Shown here one piece after another: positions 18,201-26,679 of a DNA stretch of 64,000 nt. The stretch's first letter is position 1. Each line of letters opens with the position of its first letter. Source of the DNA: Oscillospiraceae bacterium. GTDB lineage: Bacteria; Bacillota; Clostridia; Oscillospirales; Oscillospiraceae. The stretch spans positions 33,259-97,258 of the forward strand of contig WRMH01000007.1 of the NCBI GenBank assembly GCA_009777235.1, given 5' to 3'. The notes beneath the pieces were generated by a model. It was given only the letters and a program-made list of their open reading frames with translations. It ran no database searches and was not told where the DNA came from. Both the position numbers and the translations under genes were made by a program.

Positions 18201-21200
18201 CTATGCGGAGACTGTGGCGGCGTCGGATTTTTTTACGCTGCCGGTAGCATACGCATAGCCTCTGACGAACTTTAGTGCCTCATCTACAACGCCGACTCCG
18301 CCTTTTAGCCTAAGAGCGACCGCAGGGTCTGTGCCGGCGAGAACTTTAACGCGCCCGGTATAATCGGGGAGAGAATACAGCGCGGAAACGCTTTCCATGT
18401 TAAACTCCGCGAGCTTGAAGTTGAGCCAGTTTTCTTTTTGGCATATCTCCGTAATGCCAAGCGCGGATGCTTCGCTGCGAAGCATGGCGACAGAAGTCAA
18501 AACAAGAACTTGAGGGGGCGGGTCACCGTATCTGTCAACAAGCTCCGATATGATGTCTTCGGAGTCTTCAAGGGTGCGTATCAAGGCAATGCGCCGATAG
18601 AAATCCATCCTTTGCTGAGCTGACGGTATATATGTGTCGGGTATACCGGCGGACACGCTCAAATCTGCCGTGCAGTCCACGCGGCTTGTCGGGGTTTCGC
18701 CTTTTTCTTCCAAAACGGCCTCTTCCAAAAGCCGAAGATACATATCGTACCCGACGCTTATCATATGCCCGGACTGTTCGGCGCCGAGCAAGGTTCCGGC
18801 TCCGCGTATCTCCAAGTCGCGCATGGCAATTTTGAAGCCCGAATTAAATTCGGCAAATTCGCTGATTGCAGACAAACGCTTTTCCGCAATTTCAGTGAGA
18901 GATTTGCCGCGCCTAAAAGTCAGATAGGCATATGCCCTGCGGGGAGAACGCCCAACCCGTCCGCGTATTTGATGAAGCTGCGCAAGCCCGAGCCTGTCGG
19001 CGTCCTCAACTATCAGCGTGTTGACGTTTGGTATATCAATGCCCGATTCAATGATCGTTGTGCAGACCAAGACATCAACCTCTCCGGCGACCATCTGCTG
19101 CATCACCTCGCTAAGGTTGTCCTCGTCCATTCTGCCGTGAGCGACGGCAAAACGGAGGCCGGGAAGCATTTCGGAAAGATACCCGGCAACCATGTCAATA
19201 TTTTCAATGCGATTGTGCAGATAATATACTTGCCCGCCGCGTGAGATTTCCCTGCGGATAGCGTCGCAGATAACGTCGTTGTCATGCTCCATCACATATG
19301 TCTGAACGGGGCGGCGGCTTTGCGGAGGCTCTTCAATGGTGGACATATCGCGAATCCCGGACAAAGCCATGTTTAACGTGCGGGGGATTGGGGTTGCAGA
19401 AAGGGTGAGCACGTCAACTTGTTTGGCGAGCGATTTAAGAAGCTCTTTGTGGGCGACGCCAAATCGCTGTTCTTCGTCAACGACGAGCAGTCCGAGCTTT
19501 TTAAATTTGATGTCTTTTTGAAGAAGCCTGTGCGTGCCGATAACAAAATCAACGCTGCCGGCCTCTATATCGCGAAGCGCTCTTTTTATCTGAGCGGGGC
19601 TCTTAAAGCGGCTGAGCACCTCTATATTGACGGGGTAGCCCGCAAAACGCCGCGAGGACGTGACATAATGCTGCTCGGCAAGAACGGTTGTCGGCACGAG
19701 TATTGCCGCTTGATGTCCGTCCAACACGCATTTCATGACGGCGCGAAGAGCAACCTCCGTTTTGCCATAGCCGACGTCGCCGCACAGCAAACGATCCATC
19801 GGCATAGGTTTTTCCATGTCGGCCTTTATTTCGGCGGTGCTGACGAGTTGGTCATCTGTCTCTTGATAGCCAAACTTATCCTCAAACTCCGTTTGCCACG
19901 CCGCATCTTGAGAAAAGGCGTGACCGGGGGTGCGCTGGCGGGCGGCATAGAGTTTGATTAGCTCGCGGGCCATCTCTCTGGCTGCTTTTTTTGCGCGGGA
20001 CTTCGTTTTTGCCCATTCTGTTCCGCCAAGTTTGGATAGCTTCATGGGGGCGGCCTCATGCCCGACCCCTATATATTTTGCGACCATGTCAAGCTGGGTG
20101 GACGGCACATATAATGTGTCTGTGCCGGCGTATGCTATTTTAATGTAGTCTTTATGGACGTCGCCGACGCGCATTTTGGTAAAACCGACAAAACGCCCAA
20201 TCCCGTGTTGGTCGTGAACGACGATATCTCCCGGCGAAAGATCGGAAAAGCTCTGCAACCGTTCACGGTTTGAAGATTCTCTTGATTTTTTAACGCGGCG
20301 CGGCGCGGACTGCAACACAATTTGCCCCTCGGTCACCACGGCAAGACGAAGCGAGGGATACTCCATGCCCGCGGAAAGCTCTCCGACGGCTATGGTGCAC
20401 CCCTTTTTCTCCGGCATTGTTTGAAGCGTGCTGTCTAAAGCGGAAGCTATGCCGCGTTCCGCAAGGTATTCGCGAAGGCGCGTACATCTGCGCTTGTCCT
20501 GGCAAAGAATGACGACCCTATATCCTGAGGAAAGATAGTGAGAAACCTCCGACGCGGCGGTTTCCAGACTTCCGCCGTAAGACGGGAGGCGTTTTGAGTC
20601 TATGTTTAGCGTCCGGCGCGGGGTGATGGGATAGCGGTTGCTCGCAAAGCTGTCGGTCATTATCACGGGGTATTTGTCCATTTGGAGCAAAAAGCCTTCC
20701 CAGTCTTCGGAAAATCGCACAAACCCGCTTTCGATGACGCCCGCCTCAAGCATGGAGAGGGCGTCCATTGCGAGTGCTTTCAGATAGCCGTCGGCGCGTT
20801 CTTTCACGCGCAAAGGATCGCTGATCACGACAACGGCGTCTGACGGAAGATAATCCAAAGCCGTTGACATTGGGGAGATAAGCTCAAAATATTTGTCGGC
20901 GGCAGGAAATCCACGCCTTTCGCTCAGTCTGTCTATATCGGTGCTCAAATTGCTGAGGAGAGCGGGGTTTATTGAGCGGCGCTTTTCCAACTTTTCAAAA
21001 TAGTTCTTTAACGTGTTTACAAGCCCGTCAACGCCCTTGCCGTCCGGGCTGTTGTAGAGAGAGGGCAAGGCTTCGGCGACGGGGGCTATGCGAGCCTGAT
21101 TTAGGGTATCAACTCTGCGTTGGGTGCCGACGTCAAACAAACTTATGGAATCGAGCACATCTCCAAAAAACTCACACCGGACGGGTTCTTCGTAAACAGG

Positions 21201-21752
21201 GGAGAAGAAGTCGAGAATACCGCCGCGAAGGGCAAATTGCCCGCGCCCCTCGACCTGCTCCGTGCGGCTGTAACCGCAAAGGATTAGCCGGGAAGCAAGA
21301 CGGTCAAGGCTATATTCGCTGCCGGTTTTTAAGGTGAGTGAAGCGCTCGACAGCTGCTCGGGAGACAAGGTGCGCTGCAAAGCCCCACTTACGGACATTA
21401 CGACAATCGGAGCCTGCTTTTCGCACATGGCAGAGAGCGTGGCGATTCTGGCTTGCTCGCCCTGCCGGGAAACAACCTCCGCGTTATGGAAGGTAAACTC
21501 TCTGACGGTCAGAGTCAGAGCCTGCTCCATGGCAAAGGCGGCAATGTCGCGGGAGAGGCGTTCGGCTTCGTCTTCCGCCGAACAAATAACGACGACCGGC
21601 CGCATTGAGGCGGCGCGAATACCCGCGATTACGTGGGCGCGGTGAATGTCGGACAGCCCTGACATTACGGCAGGGCAAGCTCCGGCCTCAATACTTGAAA
21701 CAAGTTTCCTAAAGCCGGGGTCTTCTGTGAGTGACTTAGTTAACGATAGCAT
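18201..21752 (-). CDS. mfd: Transcription-repair coupling factor
   Basis: Superfamily 2 translocase that removes RNA polymerase stalled at DNA damage and recruits UvrA. 1,183 residues, a normal length. Visible parts: a UvrB-homology N-terminal region (residues 1 to about 350, with LRGGILDFF); the RNA-polymerase interaction (CarD-like) domain, SDLSPGDIVVHDQHGIGRFV; the helicase core with Walker A GDVGYGKTEVALRA, the DEEQ box LLVVDEEQRFG, TATPIPRTLNMA, and QIRGRVGRSPRRAYAYL (motif VI); and the C-terminal TRCF domain with RMDFYRRIA. The start ATG has AGGAGG five bases upstream. It lies between rsmG and the parvulin lipoprotein gene on the same strand, with a parS site in the gap to rsmG. Confidence 0.97.
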   Translation of the reverse strand: MLSLTKSLTEDPGFRKLVSSIEAGACPAVMSGLSDIHRAHVIAGIRAASMRPVVVICSAEDEAERLSRDIAAFAMEQALTLTVREFTFHNAEVVSRQGEQARIATLSAMCEKQAPIVVMSVSGALQRTLSPEQLSSASLTLKTGSEYSLDRLASRLILCGYSRTEQVEGRGQFALRGGILDFFSPVYEEPVRCEFFGDVLDSISLFDVGTQRRVDTLNQARIAPVAEALPSLYNSPDGKGVDGLVNTLKNYFEKLEKRRSINPALLSNLSTDIDRLSERRGFPAADKYFELISPMSTALDYLPSDAVVVISDPLRVKERADGYLKALAMDALSMLEAGVIESGFVRFSEDWEGFLLQMDKYPVIMTDSFASNRYPITPRRTLNIDSKRLPSYGGSLETAASEVSHYLSSGYRVVILCQDKRRCTRLREYLAERGIASALDSTLQTMPEKKGCTIAVGELSAGMEYPSLRLAVVTEGQIVLQSAPRRVKKSRESSNRERLQSFSDLSPGDIVVHDQHGIGRFVGFTKMRVGDVHKDYIKIAYAGTDTLYVPSTQLDMVAKYIGVGHEAAPMKLSKLGGTEWAKTKSRAKKAAREMARELIKLYAARQRTPGHAFSQDAAWQTEFEDKFGYQETDDQLVSTAEIKADMEKPMPMDRLLCGDVGYGKTEVALRAVMKCVLDGHQAAILVPTTVLAEQHYVTSSRRFAGYPVNIEVLSRFKSPAQIKRALRDIEAGSVDFVIGTHRLLQKDIKFKKLGLLVVDEEQRFGVAHKELLKSLAKQVDVLTLSATPIPRTLNMALSGIRDMSTIEEPPQSRRPVQTYVMEHDNDVICDAIRREISRGGQVYYLHNRIENIDMVAGYLSEMLPGLRFAVAHGRMDEDNLSEVMQQMVAGEVDVLVCTTIIESGIDIPNVNTLIVEDADRLGLAQLHQIRGRVGRSPRRAYAYLTFRRGKSLTEIAEKRLSAISEFAEFNSGFKIAMRDLEIRGAGTLLGAEQSGHMISVGYDMYLRLLEEAVLEEKGETPTSRVDCTADLSVSAGIPDTYIPSAQQRMDFYRRIALIRTLEDSEDIISELVDRYGDPPPQVLVLTSVAMLRSEASALGITEICQKENWLNFKLAEFNMESVSALYSLPDYTGRVKVLAGTDPAVALRLKGGVGVVDEALKFVRGYAYATGSVKKSDAATVSA

Positions 21753-21792
21753 TTAAACCTCCTGGCGGAGTTTTGCAAAAAATACAACAGAA

Positions 21793-21808
21793 TGTTTCAC
21801 GTGAAACA
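21793..21808. other. parS centromere site
   Basis: TGTTTCACGTGAAACA, a perfect 16-bp palindrome equal to the consensus bound by ParB/Spo0J in Firmicutes. It lies between mfd and rsmG, about 5 kb from parB. It is the only perfect copy I found in the window. Confidence 0.93.
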
Positions 21809-21834
21809 ATTAGACGCTATATGTTGTGAGAAAC

Positions 21835-22566
21835 TTATAAGGGAGCCTTTCGCAATTTCGCAAATTTGCGAGGATAACCATCTGGCGTTGCCGTCTTTTT
21901 GCGGACAAGGACGGCGCGGTGGGTTATATCCGTACCCGGGATCAAATAATCAAAGATTTTATAAAGCTCTCCGCCCAACAGATTAATAGCGTTTTGCGCC
22001 GCTTCGATCTCGCCGTCAGACCGGACGCTCTTCATCGCTACAAACAGCCCTCCGACTTGCACAAAAGGGAGACACAGTTCGCACAAAATGTTTAGCTTTG
22101 CGACGGCGCGGGAAACGCATATATCAAAACTGTCGCGCATACTTAAGTCGTGTGAGGCGATTTCGGCTCTGGCGTGAACGCAGGTCGCGCTGATTTTCAA
22201 CCGGGCGCAAAGCTCCGACAGAAAATCCGTTTTCTTTCGCGCCGCGTCAAGGACGGTCAGAGAAATGGTGGGAAGTGCGAGCTTTAGCGGTATTCCGGGA
22301 AAGCCCGCGCCGCTGCCTATGTCTATGACCGTTGCGTTGTCAAAAAGGGTCTCGCCCTCGCCGCCGATGCAAAGCAATGCCAAAGAGTCTAAAAAATGCA
22401 GGCGCGCAATTTCCTCCGCGTCGGATATTGCGGTAAGGTTTGTGTGACGGCCGTGCAGGGAAAGAAAGTCGGCATACGCTTCAAACGCCGCCCCGACTGC
22501 GGGCGGCAGCTCGATATTCAGCTCTTTTGCGCCTTGCTCTATGATTTGAAGTATCACGTCGCTCAT
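21835..22566 (-). CDS. rsmG: 16S rRNA (guanine527-N7)-methyltransferase
   Basis: Methylates G527 of 16S rRNA using S-adenosylmethionine. 243 residues, normal for the family. The SAM-binding motif VIDIGSGAGFPGIPLKLA, the following LTVLDAARKKTDFL and CVSRAVAKLNILCEL are diagnostic. The N-terminus (LNIELPPAVGAAFEAYADFL) and LTAISDAEEIARLHFLDSLAL match the family. I see no good ribosome binding site at the ATG at 22566, so the start is less certain than the identity. In many Firmicutes rsmG lies beside parA-parB at the origin. Here mscL and serS are interposed, but a parS site lies just downstream. Confidence 0.95.
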   Translation of the reverse strand: MSDVILQIIEQGAKELNIELPPAVGAAFEAYADFLSLHGRHTNLTAISDAEEIARLHFLDSLALLCIGGEGETLFDNATVIDIGSGAGFPGIPLKLALPTISLTVLDAARKKTDFLSELCARLKISATCVHARAEIASHDLSMRDSFDICVSRAVAKLNILCELCLPFVQVGGLFVAMKSVRSDGEIEAAQNAINLLGGELYKIFDYLIPGTDITHRAVLVRKKTATPDGYPRKFAKLRKAPL

Positions 22567-23106
22567 TACGGGTGCTATTATTGCACACTCTTAACAAAAA
22601 AGCAAGCAAAAATTAAAAAAGTTGTGAAAGCGGGGTGACGGGGGCGGGAAAGAGGGGTTTTATTATGTTATTTTTATGTCAAATATAAACCTGACTCTTA
22701 TTTCTAGCAGGTCATAAAATCATTCCTCCCCGATCAGCCCAGTCATCCGTGCGCAAACGATCGGACGCTCCGCGTCCATGCTCCGCTCTCGGAATGATTT
22801 TTATGACCTGCCTATAGAGGCTATTGGTTTTTTCGATGGCGGCAGACGGGTTTCTCGCGAAAAAACGCGCAGATATTCGAAGTTTCGCAAAATCCGGTGA
22901 TGCTAAAAATTGCGGCAACCTTAGAGCAGCTCGAAGGATTTTATGGGTTTTTCATATGCTCAAAAACAGAAAACCGTTGCGCCGCAAGGCAAAAATTTTA
23001 TAAAAAGAGCCCTTGACATTAAAGCCGCTATAAGGTGTATGCTAAACGGACGTTACTAAAGGCAACCGCCCAAAACACCAAGACGGAGAAAGGATTGTAT
23101 AAAACT
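22567..23106. other. Intergenic region with an inverted-repeat element
   Basis: It holds the inverted-repeat element at 22706-22812 and AT-rich sequence. A possible promoter for the lipoprotein gene to the right is CTTGACA near 23013 followed by TAAGGT-like sequence. No coding sequence is supported. Confidence 0.4.
22706..22812. repeat. Palindrome-ended structured repeat, copy 1
   Basis: The outer arms (GCAGGTCATAAAATCATTCC and its complement with one extra T) span 22708-22811. Inside, CCGATC (22730-22735) can pair with GATCGG (22759-22764). A second copy lies at 29870-29967, where the inner helix is kept by compensatory changes. The stretch CGGACGCTCCGC, ATCCATGCT and CGCTCTCGGAATG is shared. 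No coding potential. Confidence 0.7.
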
Positions 23107-23727
23107 ATGCTTAGAAAGACAATTTCGCTAATACTTATTGCGGCAACGACATTTGTTGCCGCGGCTTGCCGAGAGGAAACAAACATTGCAGAGGATGCTG
23201 CCAAAAGCGTTGCCCTTGAAGAAGAAATGAAAAGCCTGAGCGATTTTTACAGCAATGTACTCGGGCTTGAGTTTCCGACATATGTCGCCGCGACATACGG
23301 AAAAGCGGACGAAAAGACACACGAGTACATAATCAAGCCGGGATATGAACTTATCGAGTTGGAAGCCATACAGGAAAACAACATCGGCAGCAATATCTAT
23401 ACAGGGAAACGCTATCATGCAGCAGGCTTTTTCGGGGAAGGAATGTCTACGCTGGAAACATTAGAAAACGGGCAAACGATTGACACTATCGAGTTTCGTA
23501 TATTCGATGTAGGTTTTACTGACGTGTATATAGATATTACGCTTGTTGGAGTTGGGCTTTTGGACCTCCTGTACGATAGTTTTGCGAGAGACGGCGTGTA
23601 CTATAGCGACCATTTCACTTACGTGAGGGTCTACTTTGAGTATATTGGGTATTTTGACGACCTAACAGGATGGGGGAGAGGAAGAAGCGCGTACGTAAAG
23701 CTTGAGTCTTTTGAGATATTACCTTAG
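23107..23727 (+). CDS. Lipoprotein of unknown function (206 aa)
   Basis: I do not recognise a family. I place the start at ATG 23107 because it gives a standard lipoprotein signal peptide: MLRKTIS, a hydrophobic stretch, then the lipobox VAAAC (Cys21). The frame is open upstream to 23035, but those residues would precede the signal peptide. The mature protein is acidic and aromatic-rich, with segments such as YGKADEKTHEYIIKPGYELI, GFTDVYIDITLVGVGLLDLL and VRVYFEYIGYFDDLTGWG, suggesting a small beta-rich extracytoplasmic domain. It stands alone between the structured repeat and a degraded gene. Confidence 0.65.
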   Translation: MLRKTISLILIAATTFVAAACREETNIAEDAAKSVALEEEMKSLSDFYSNVLGLEFPTYVAATYGKADEKTHEYIIKPGYELIELEAIQENNIGSNIYTGKRYHAAGFFGEGMSTLETLENGQTIDTIEFRIFDVGFTDVYIDITLVGVGLLDLLYDSFARDGVYYSDHFTYVRVYFEYIGYFDDLTGWGRGRSAYVKLESFEILP

Positions 23728-24065
23728 TTGCAAACAGGGATTGTGATCGCATTTCTTTTTGTCCTATTCACAACGCCAACCGCAATCAAGAGCAAAAATA
23801 ACTCTGGTCGCGAGTTGCCAAGCCCCCGCCCCTAAAAGTTCTTGAGTTTTCTAAATAGATGTAGTAATATAATAATTGAAGAGACCGCAAAACCCAGCAG
23901 GGTTGCGAAAGGAGTGCTTCATTTACCGGGACAGGGTTCATATCGAACCTTGTCTCGTTTTAATTAAAACCCAATTATGCTATAATAAAAAAAGGGTCAT
24001 GTCCCCGGAGGTTTGAAAAAGACCTGCGGGAGCGATGCCTTGAAGAGGTAGGAGGATAATTCAAA
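23728..24065. other. Intergenic region with a terminator-like hairpin
   Basis: GGGACAGGGTTC (about 23928-23939) can pair over 12 bases (two G-U pairs) with GAACCTTGTCTC, followed by GTTTTAATT, which looks like a rho-independent terminator. Just before it, CGCAAAACCC and GGGTTGCG can form another stem. The two stems together look like a short structured leader or attenuator of no class I recognise. A TATAAT lies near 23979, and GGAGG at 24051 serves the reading frame that follows. Confidence 0.4.
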
Positions 24066-24516
24066 ATGGAAATAGCAAAAAAACTGCTCATACTTGCCGC
24101 GGCCTAAGTATACGCAATCGGAACACGAATGGGAAGTGCTTTGGTATCACGGGGAGGACGGCTATGTGCTGCGCTTTCTCAGGTATAGCTTTGAAAACCC
24201 TGCCCCGGACGGCAAAGTCTACAGCGAATGGCTTAGCTATCATTTCAGATGGTTTGATCATGACGGCAATGAAATAGACATGGAGCATTTTCGCCGATAT
24301 AGTTATTTCTATTATGATGACAGCAGGGAACGCGGGTATTACAGCCGGACGCATGATGAGACAAGATATTGGGGACACGGTTTTAGAGGGGGTTCTTCCG
24401 ATACAAATCTTCTCATAAATTTTGACGACGAGACCTTTGAGTGGGCGGATATATTCGTCGAGGACGGTTCATATAACAAATATACCATTGACTCTAATAT
24501 CTACACCGTATATTAA
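24066..24516 (+). pseudogene. Probable frameshifted small gene
   Basis: An ATG at 24066 with a strong GGAGG ribosome binding site ten bases upstream encodes only MEIAKKLLILAAA before a stop at 24105-24107. A second frame, offset by one base and without its own good start (a TTG at 24094), continues to 24516 for about 140 residues rich in Tyr, Trp, Asp and Glu (for example LRFLRYSFENPAPDG, RWFDHDGNEIDMEHFRR). The simplest reading is a secreted protein whose signal-peptide frame has been separated from its body by a frameshift or small deletion. A run of seven As at 24077-24083 is a possible slippage site. The family is not recognised. Confidence 0.5.
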
Positions 24517-24649
24517 ACAGTATACGGGCGATGCTAACAGGAAGCGATTAGCCATACCGGCGATATTAGACGTGGCGCGAGACGCGCCACAAGGCACAGT
24601 GCAATATACCATGTAAACATGGCATATTGATTTCGGTGAGGCAGCCGCG

Positions 24650-25081
24650 TCAAGGAAGCCTATTCTTTAATAAACTTAAAATTTCGGCGAGAAGCTCTTC
24701 TTCTTTTGTCGGCTTTGGCGGCTCGGGAGGCTTCTCGTCCGCCTTACTGCGCAGCGTGTTGAGAGCTTTTACGAACAAAAACACGACGAAAGCAACAATG
24801 ACAAAGCTGATCAGACTGTTGAGAAACGAGCCAATAGCAAGGGTTCCGGGGTCGGCATTGCCATATAGTTTAGGCAAAGTGACCGTCCAATACGAAAAAT
24901 CAACGCCTATCAATATGCCAATCAACGGCGTCGCCAAGTTTGAAACGATTGAGCTTACAAGGGCGGTAAACGCTCCGCCGACAATCATGCCGACAGCCAT
25001 GTCGAGCATATTGCCTTTCATGGCAAATGCTTTAAACTCGCCAAAAAAAGATCGGAGCTTACTGTCTTTTTGCTTTTTCAT
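24650..25081 (-). CDS. mscL: Large-conductance mechanosensitive channel
   Basis: A pentameric membrane channel that opens under tension to release solutes on osmotic downshock. About 143 residues, normal for MscL. The signature is clear: SFFGEFKAFAMKGNMLDMAVGMIVGGAFTALVSSIV (N-terminal helix and first membrane segment), DFSYWTVT, then the second membrane segment IGSFLNSLISFVIVAFVVFLFVKALN and a charged C-terminal bundle with KEEELLAEI. The start ATG at 25081 is used because a GGGAGG site lies eight bases upstream. That site lies inside the end of an inverted-repeat element, so the element supplies the ribosome binding site. serS is upstream on the same strand. Confidence 0.96.
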   Translation of the reverse strand: MKKQKDSKLRSFFGEFKAFAMKGNMLDMAVGMIVGGAFTALVSSIVSNLATPLIGILIGVDFSYWTVTLPKLYGNADPGTLAIGSFLNSLISFVIVAFVVFLFVKALNTLRSKADEKPPEPPKPTKEEELLAEILSLLKNRLP

Positions 25082-25082
25082 A

Positions 25083-25263
25083 TGGCAACCTCCCAAAACC
25101 CTATCACGCCAAACTACCGGTGCTTTTTTCGCTAAACTTCGTTAAATTTCCTTGAAAGAAAGCAATTATTCCTGCGTAAAGTTGCTTTATCAAACCTGCC
25201 TGCCGGCAGGTAGGCAAAAAATCACTTGGCATCTTGCTCATTTTGAGTTTTCGGAGGTTGCCT
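25083..25263. mobile_element. MITE-like inverted-repeat element, copy 2 (181 bp), fused to serS and mscL
   Basis: It has the same terminal repeats (25083-25102 and 25245-25263) and interior blocks as the copy at 16816-16977, plus an extra palindrome CCTGCCTGCCGGCAGGTAGG near 25196. Its right end encodes the last seven residues and stop codon of SerRS. Its left end supplies the GGGAGG ribosome binding site of mscL. The inverted-repeat match extends a few bases outward (TTCATA/TATGAA). Confidence 0.78.
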
Positions 25264-26545
25264 TATGAATTATCTCCAAACCGCCAAGATATTTTCGCAA
25301 AACCTCCGGCACGGCGATACTGCCGTCTTTTTGCTGGTTTTGCTCCACAAGAGCGGGAAGTATGCGGCTCGTAGCAAGCCCCGAGCCGTTTAGCGTGTGG
25401 ACAAAATCCACTTTTCCGGTAGATTCGCGTCTAAAACGAACAGAGCCGCGCCTTGCTTGATAGCAACGGGCGTTTGAAACGGAAGAAACCTCTTTGTAGC
25501 CGCCCATTGACGGGATATAAATTTCTATGTCATAGGTCCGGGCCATTGCCGAGGAGCAATCTTCGGCGGCCAATTTGACCGTTTGGAAATGAAACCCGAG
25601 CTCTTTTACCAAAGCCTCCGCTTTAGCGACAAGCTCATCAAACGCGGCATCAGAGCTTTCGGGGGTTGTAAATTGAAACATTTCTACTTTGTTGAATTGA
25701 TGACCCCGCACCATGCCGCGCTCGTCCGAGCCGTATGTTCCGGCTTCGCGGCGAAAACAGGGGGTATATGAAAAATATTTCTTAGGGAGCTCGGCCTGCG
25801 ACAGTATCTCGCCGCGATGAAAAGATGCCAGAGCCGCCTCCGCCGTCGGGAGCAAGTAGTGAACCCTGTCGTCTGTCGGGTTTGCTATTTTATATACTTC
25901 GTCGGAAAACTTCGGAAACTGCCCGGCTGTCAGGCCGCACTCATACTCTAAGATGTAAGGGACCATAATAAACTTATAGCCGTCGCTGATGTGGGTATCT
26001 ATAAAGTAGTTGAGCAGCGCCCATTCGAGACTCGCACCAATTCCGACATACGTCCAAAACCCGCTGCCCGCAAGTTTTACCCCGCGCTCATAGTCTATAA
26101 GGCCGAGCTCGGCGCAAAGTTCCATATGGGTTTTCGGCTCAAAGTCAAACTTATGAGGCTCGCCAAAAACTCTGAGAGTTTCGTTGTTTTCCTTGCCGCC
26201 GGGAGAAAGGTCGTCGTCGGGCGGGTTGGGAAGCCTTAGCATAAGGTCGTTTTGCTCGGACTCCACTTCGCGAAGCACGGCTTCGGACACGCGAATCTTT
26301 TCTTTCAGCTCGTTTAGAGCTTTAAACACGGTGGATGTGTCTGCGCCGTCTTTTTTCATCTGCGGGATTTGCTTAGAAACCTTGTTTTGCTCGGCCTTAT
26401 CCGCTTCGCTCGCGGCAATAAGCGCCCGCCGCCGGGTATCAAGCTCGATAATACGGTCAATCTCGGCAGATGAGTCCGCTCCTTTTTTGATATAACGCCG
26501 TTTTAAGTCGTCGGGAGTTTCGCGTATAAGTTTTATGTCAACCAT
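25238..26545 (-). CDS. serS: Seryl-tRNA synthetase
   Basis: Class II aminoacyl-tRNA synthetase that charges tRNA-Ser. About 435 residues. It has the N-terminal coiled-coil arm (LDTRRRALIAASEADKAEQNKVSKQIP), motif 2 with FRREAGTYGSDERGMVRGHQF, the serine-binding region, and motif 3 near LNGSGLATSRILPALVEQNQ. I start at ATG 26545 (MVDIKLIRE), which has GAGG nine bases upstream and matches the family, rather than at the upstream ATG nine codons earlier. The last residues (ATSENSK) and the stop codon lie inside the terminal repeat of a MITE-like element, so the native C-terminus has been replaced or extended. This is distal to the catalytic core and should be tolerated. Confidence 0.96.
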   Translation of the reverse strand: MVDIKLIRETPDDLKRRYIKKGADSSAEIDRIIELDTRRRALIAASEADKAEQNKVSKQIPQMKKDGADTSTVFKALNELKEKIRVSEAVLREVESEQNDLMLRLPNPPDDDLSPGGKENNETLRVFGEPHKFDFEPKTHMELCAELGLIDYERGVKLAGSGFWTYVGIGASLEWALLNYFIDTHISDGYKFIMVPYILEYECGLTAGQFPKFSDEVYKIANPTDDRVHYLLPTAEAALASFHRGEILSQAELPKKYFSYTPCFRREAGTYGSDERGMVRGHQFNKVEMFQFTTPESSDAAFDELVAKAEALVKELGFHFQTVKLAAEDCSSAMARTYDIEIYIPSMGGYKEVSSVSNARCYQARRGSVRFRRESTGKVDFVHTLNGSGLATSRILPALVEQNQQKDGSIAVPEVLRKYLGGLEIIHKATSENSK

Positions 26546-26679
26546 TTTACAATACCTCACTGATAATTTCACAAATTGAACTTTTTTGCTATGCCGTTTG
26601 CTATATTGCCGGCTCGGCTATGTGCCGTGCACTCTCCGTACTGCGCTGACGGAGTGACAAAAGCCTGCAACCGCCGCGC

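Noticed and set aside
23880..23960. Known riboswitch upstream of the frameshifted gene
   Set aside because: Two stems are present, but I could not match them to any riboswitch class (c-di-GMP, preQ1, THF and SAM were considered).
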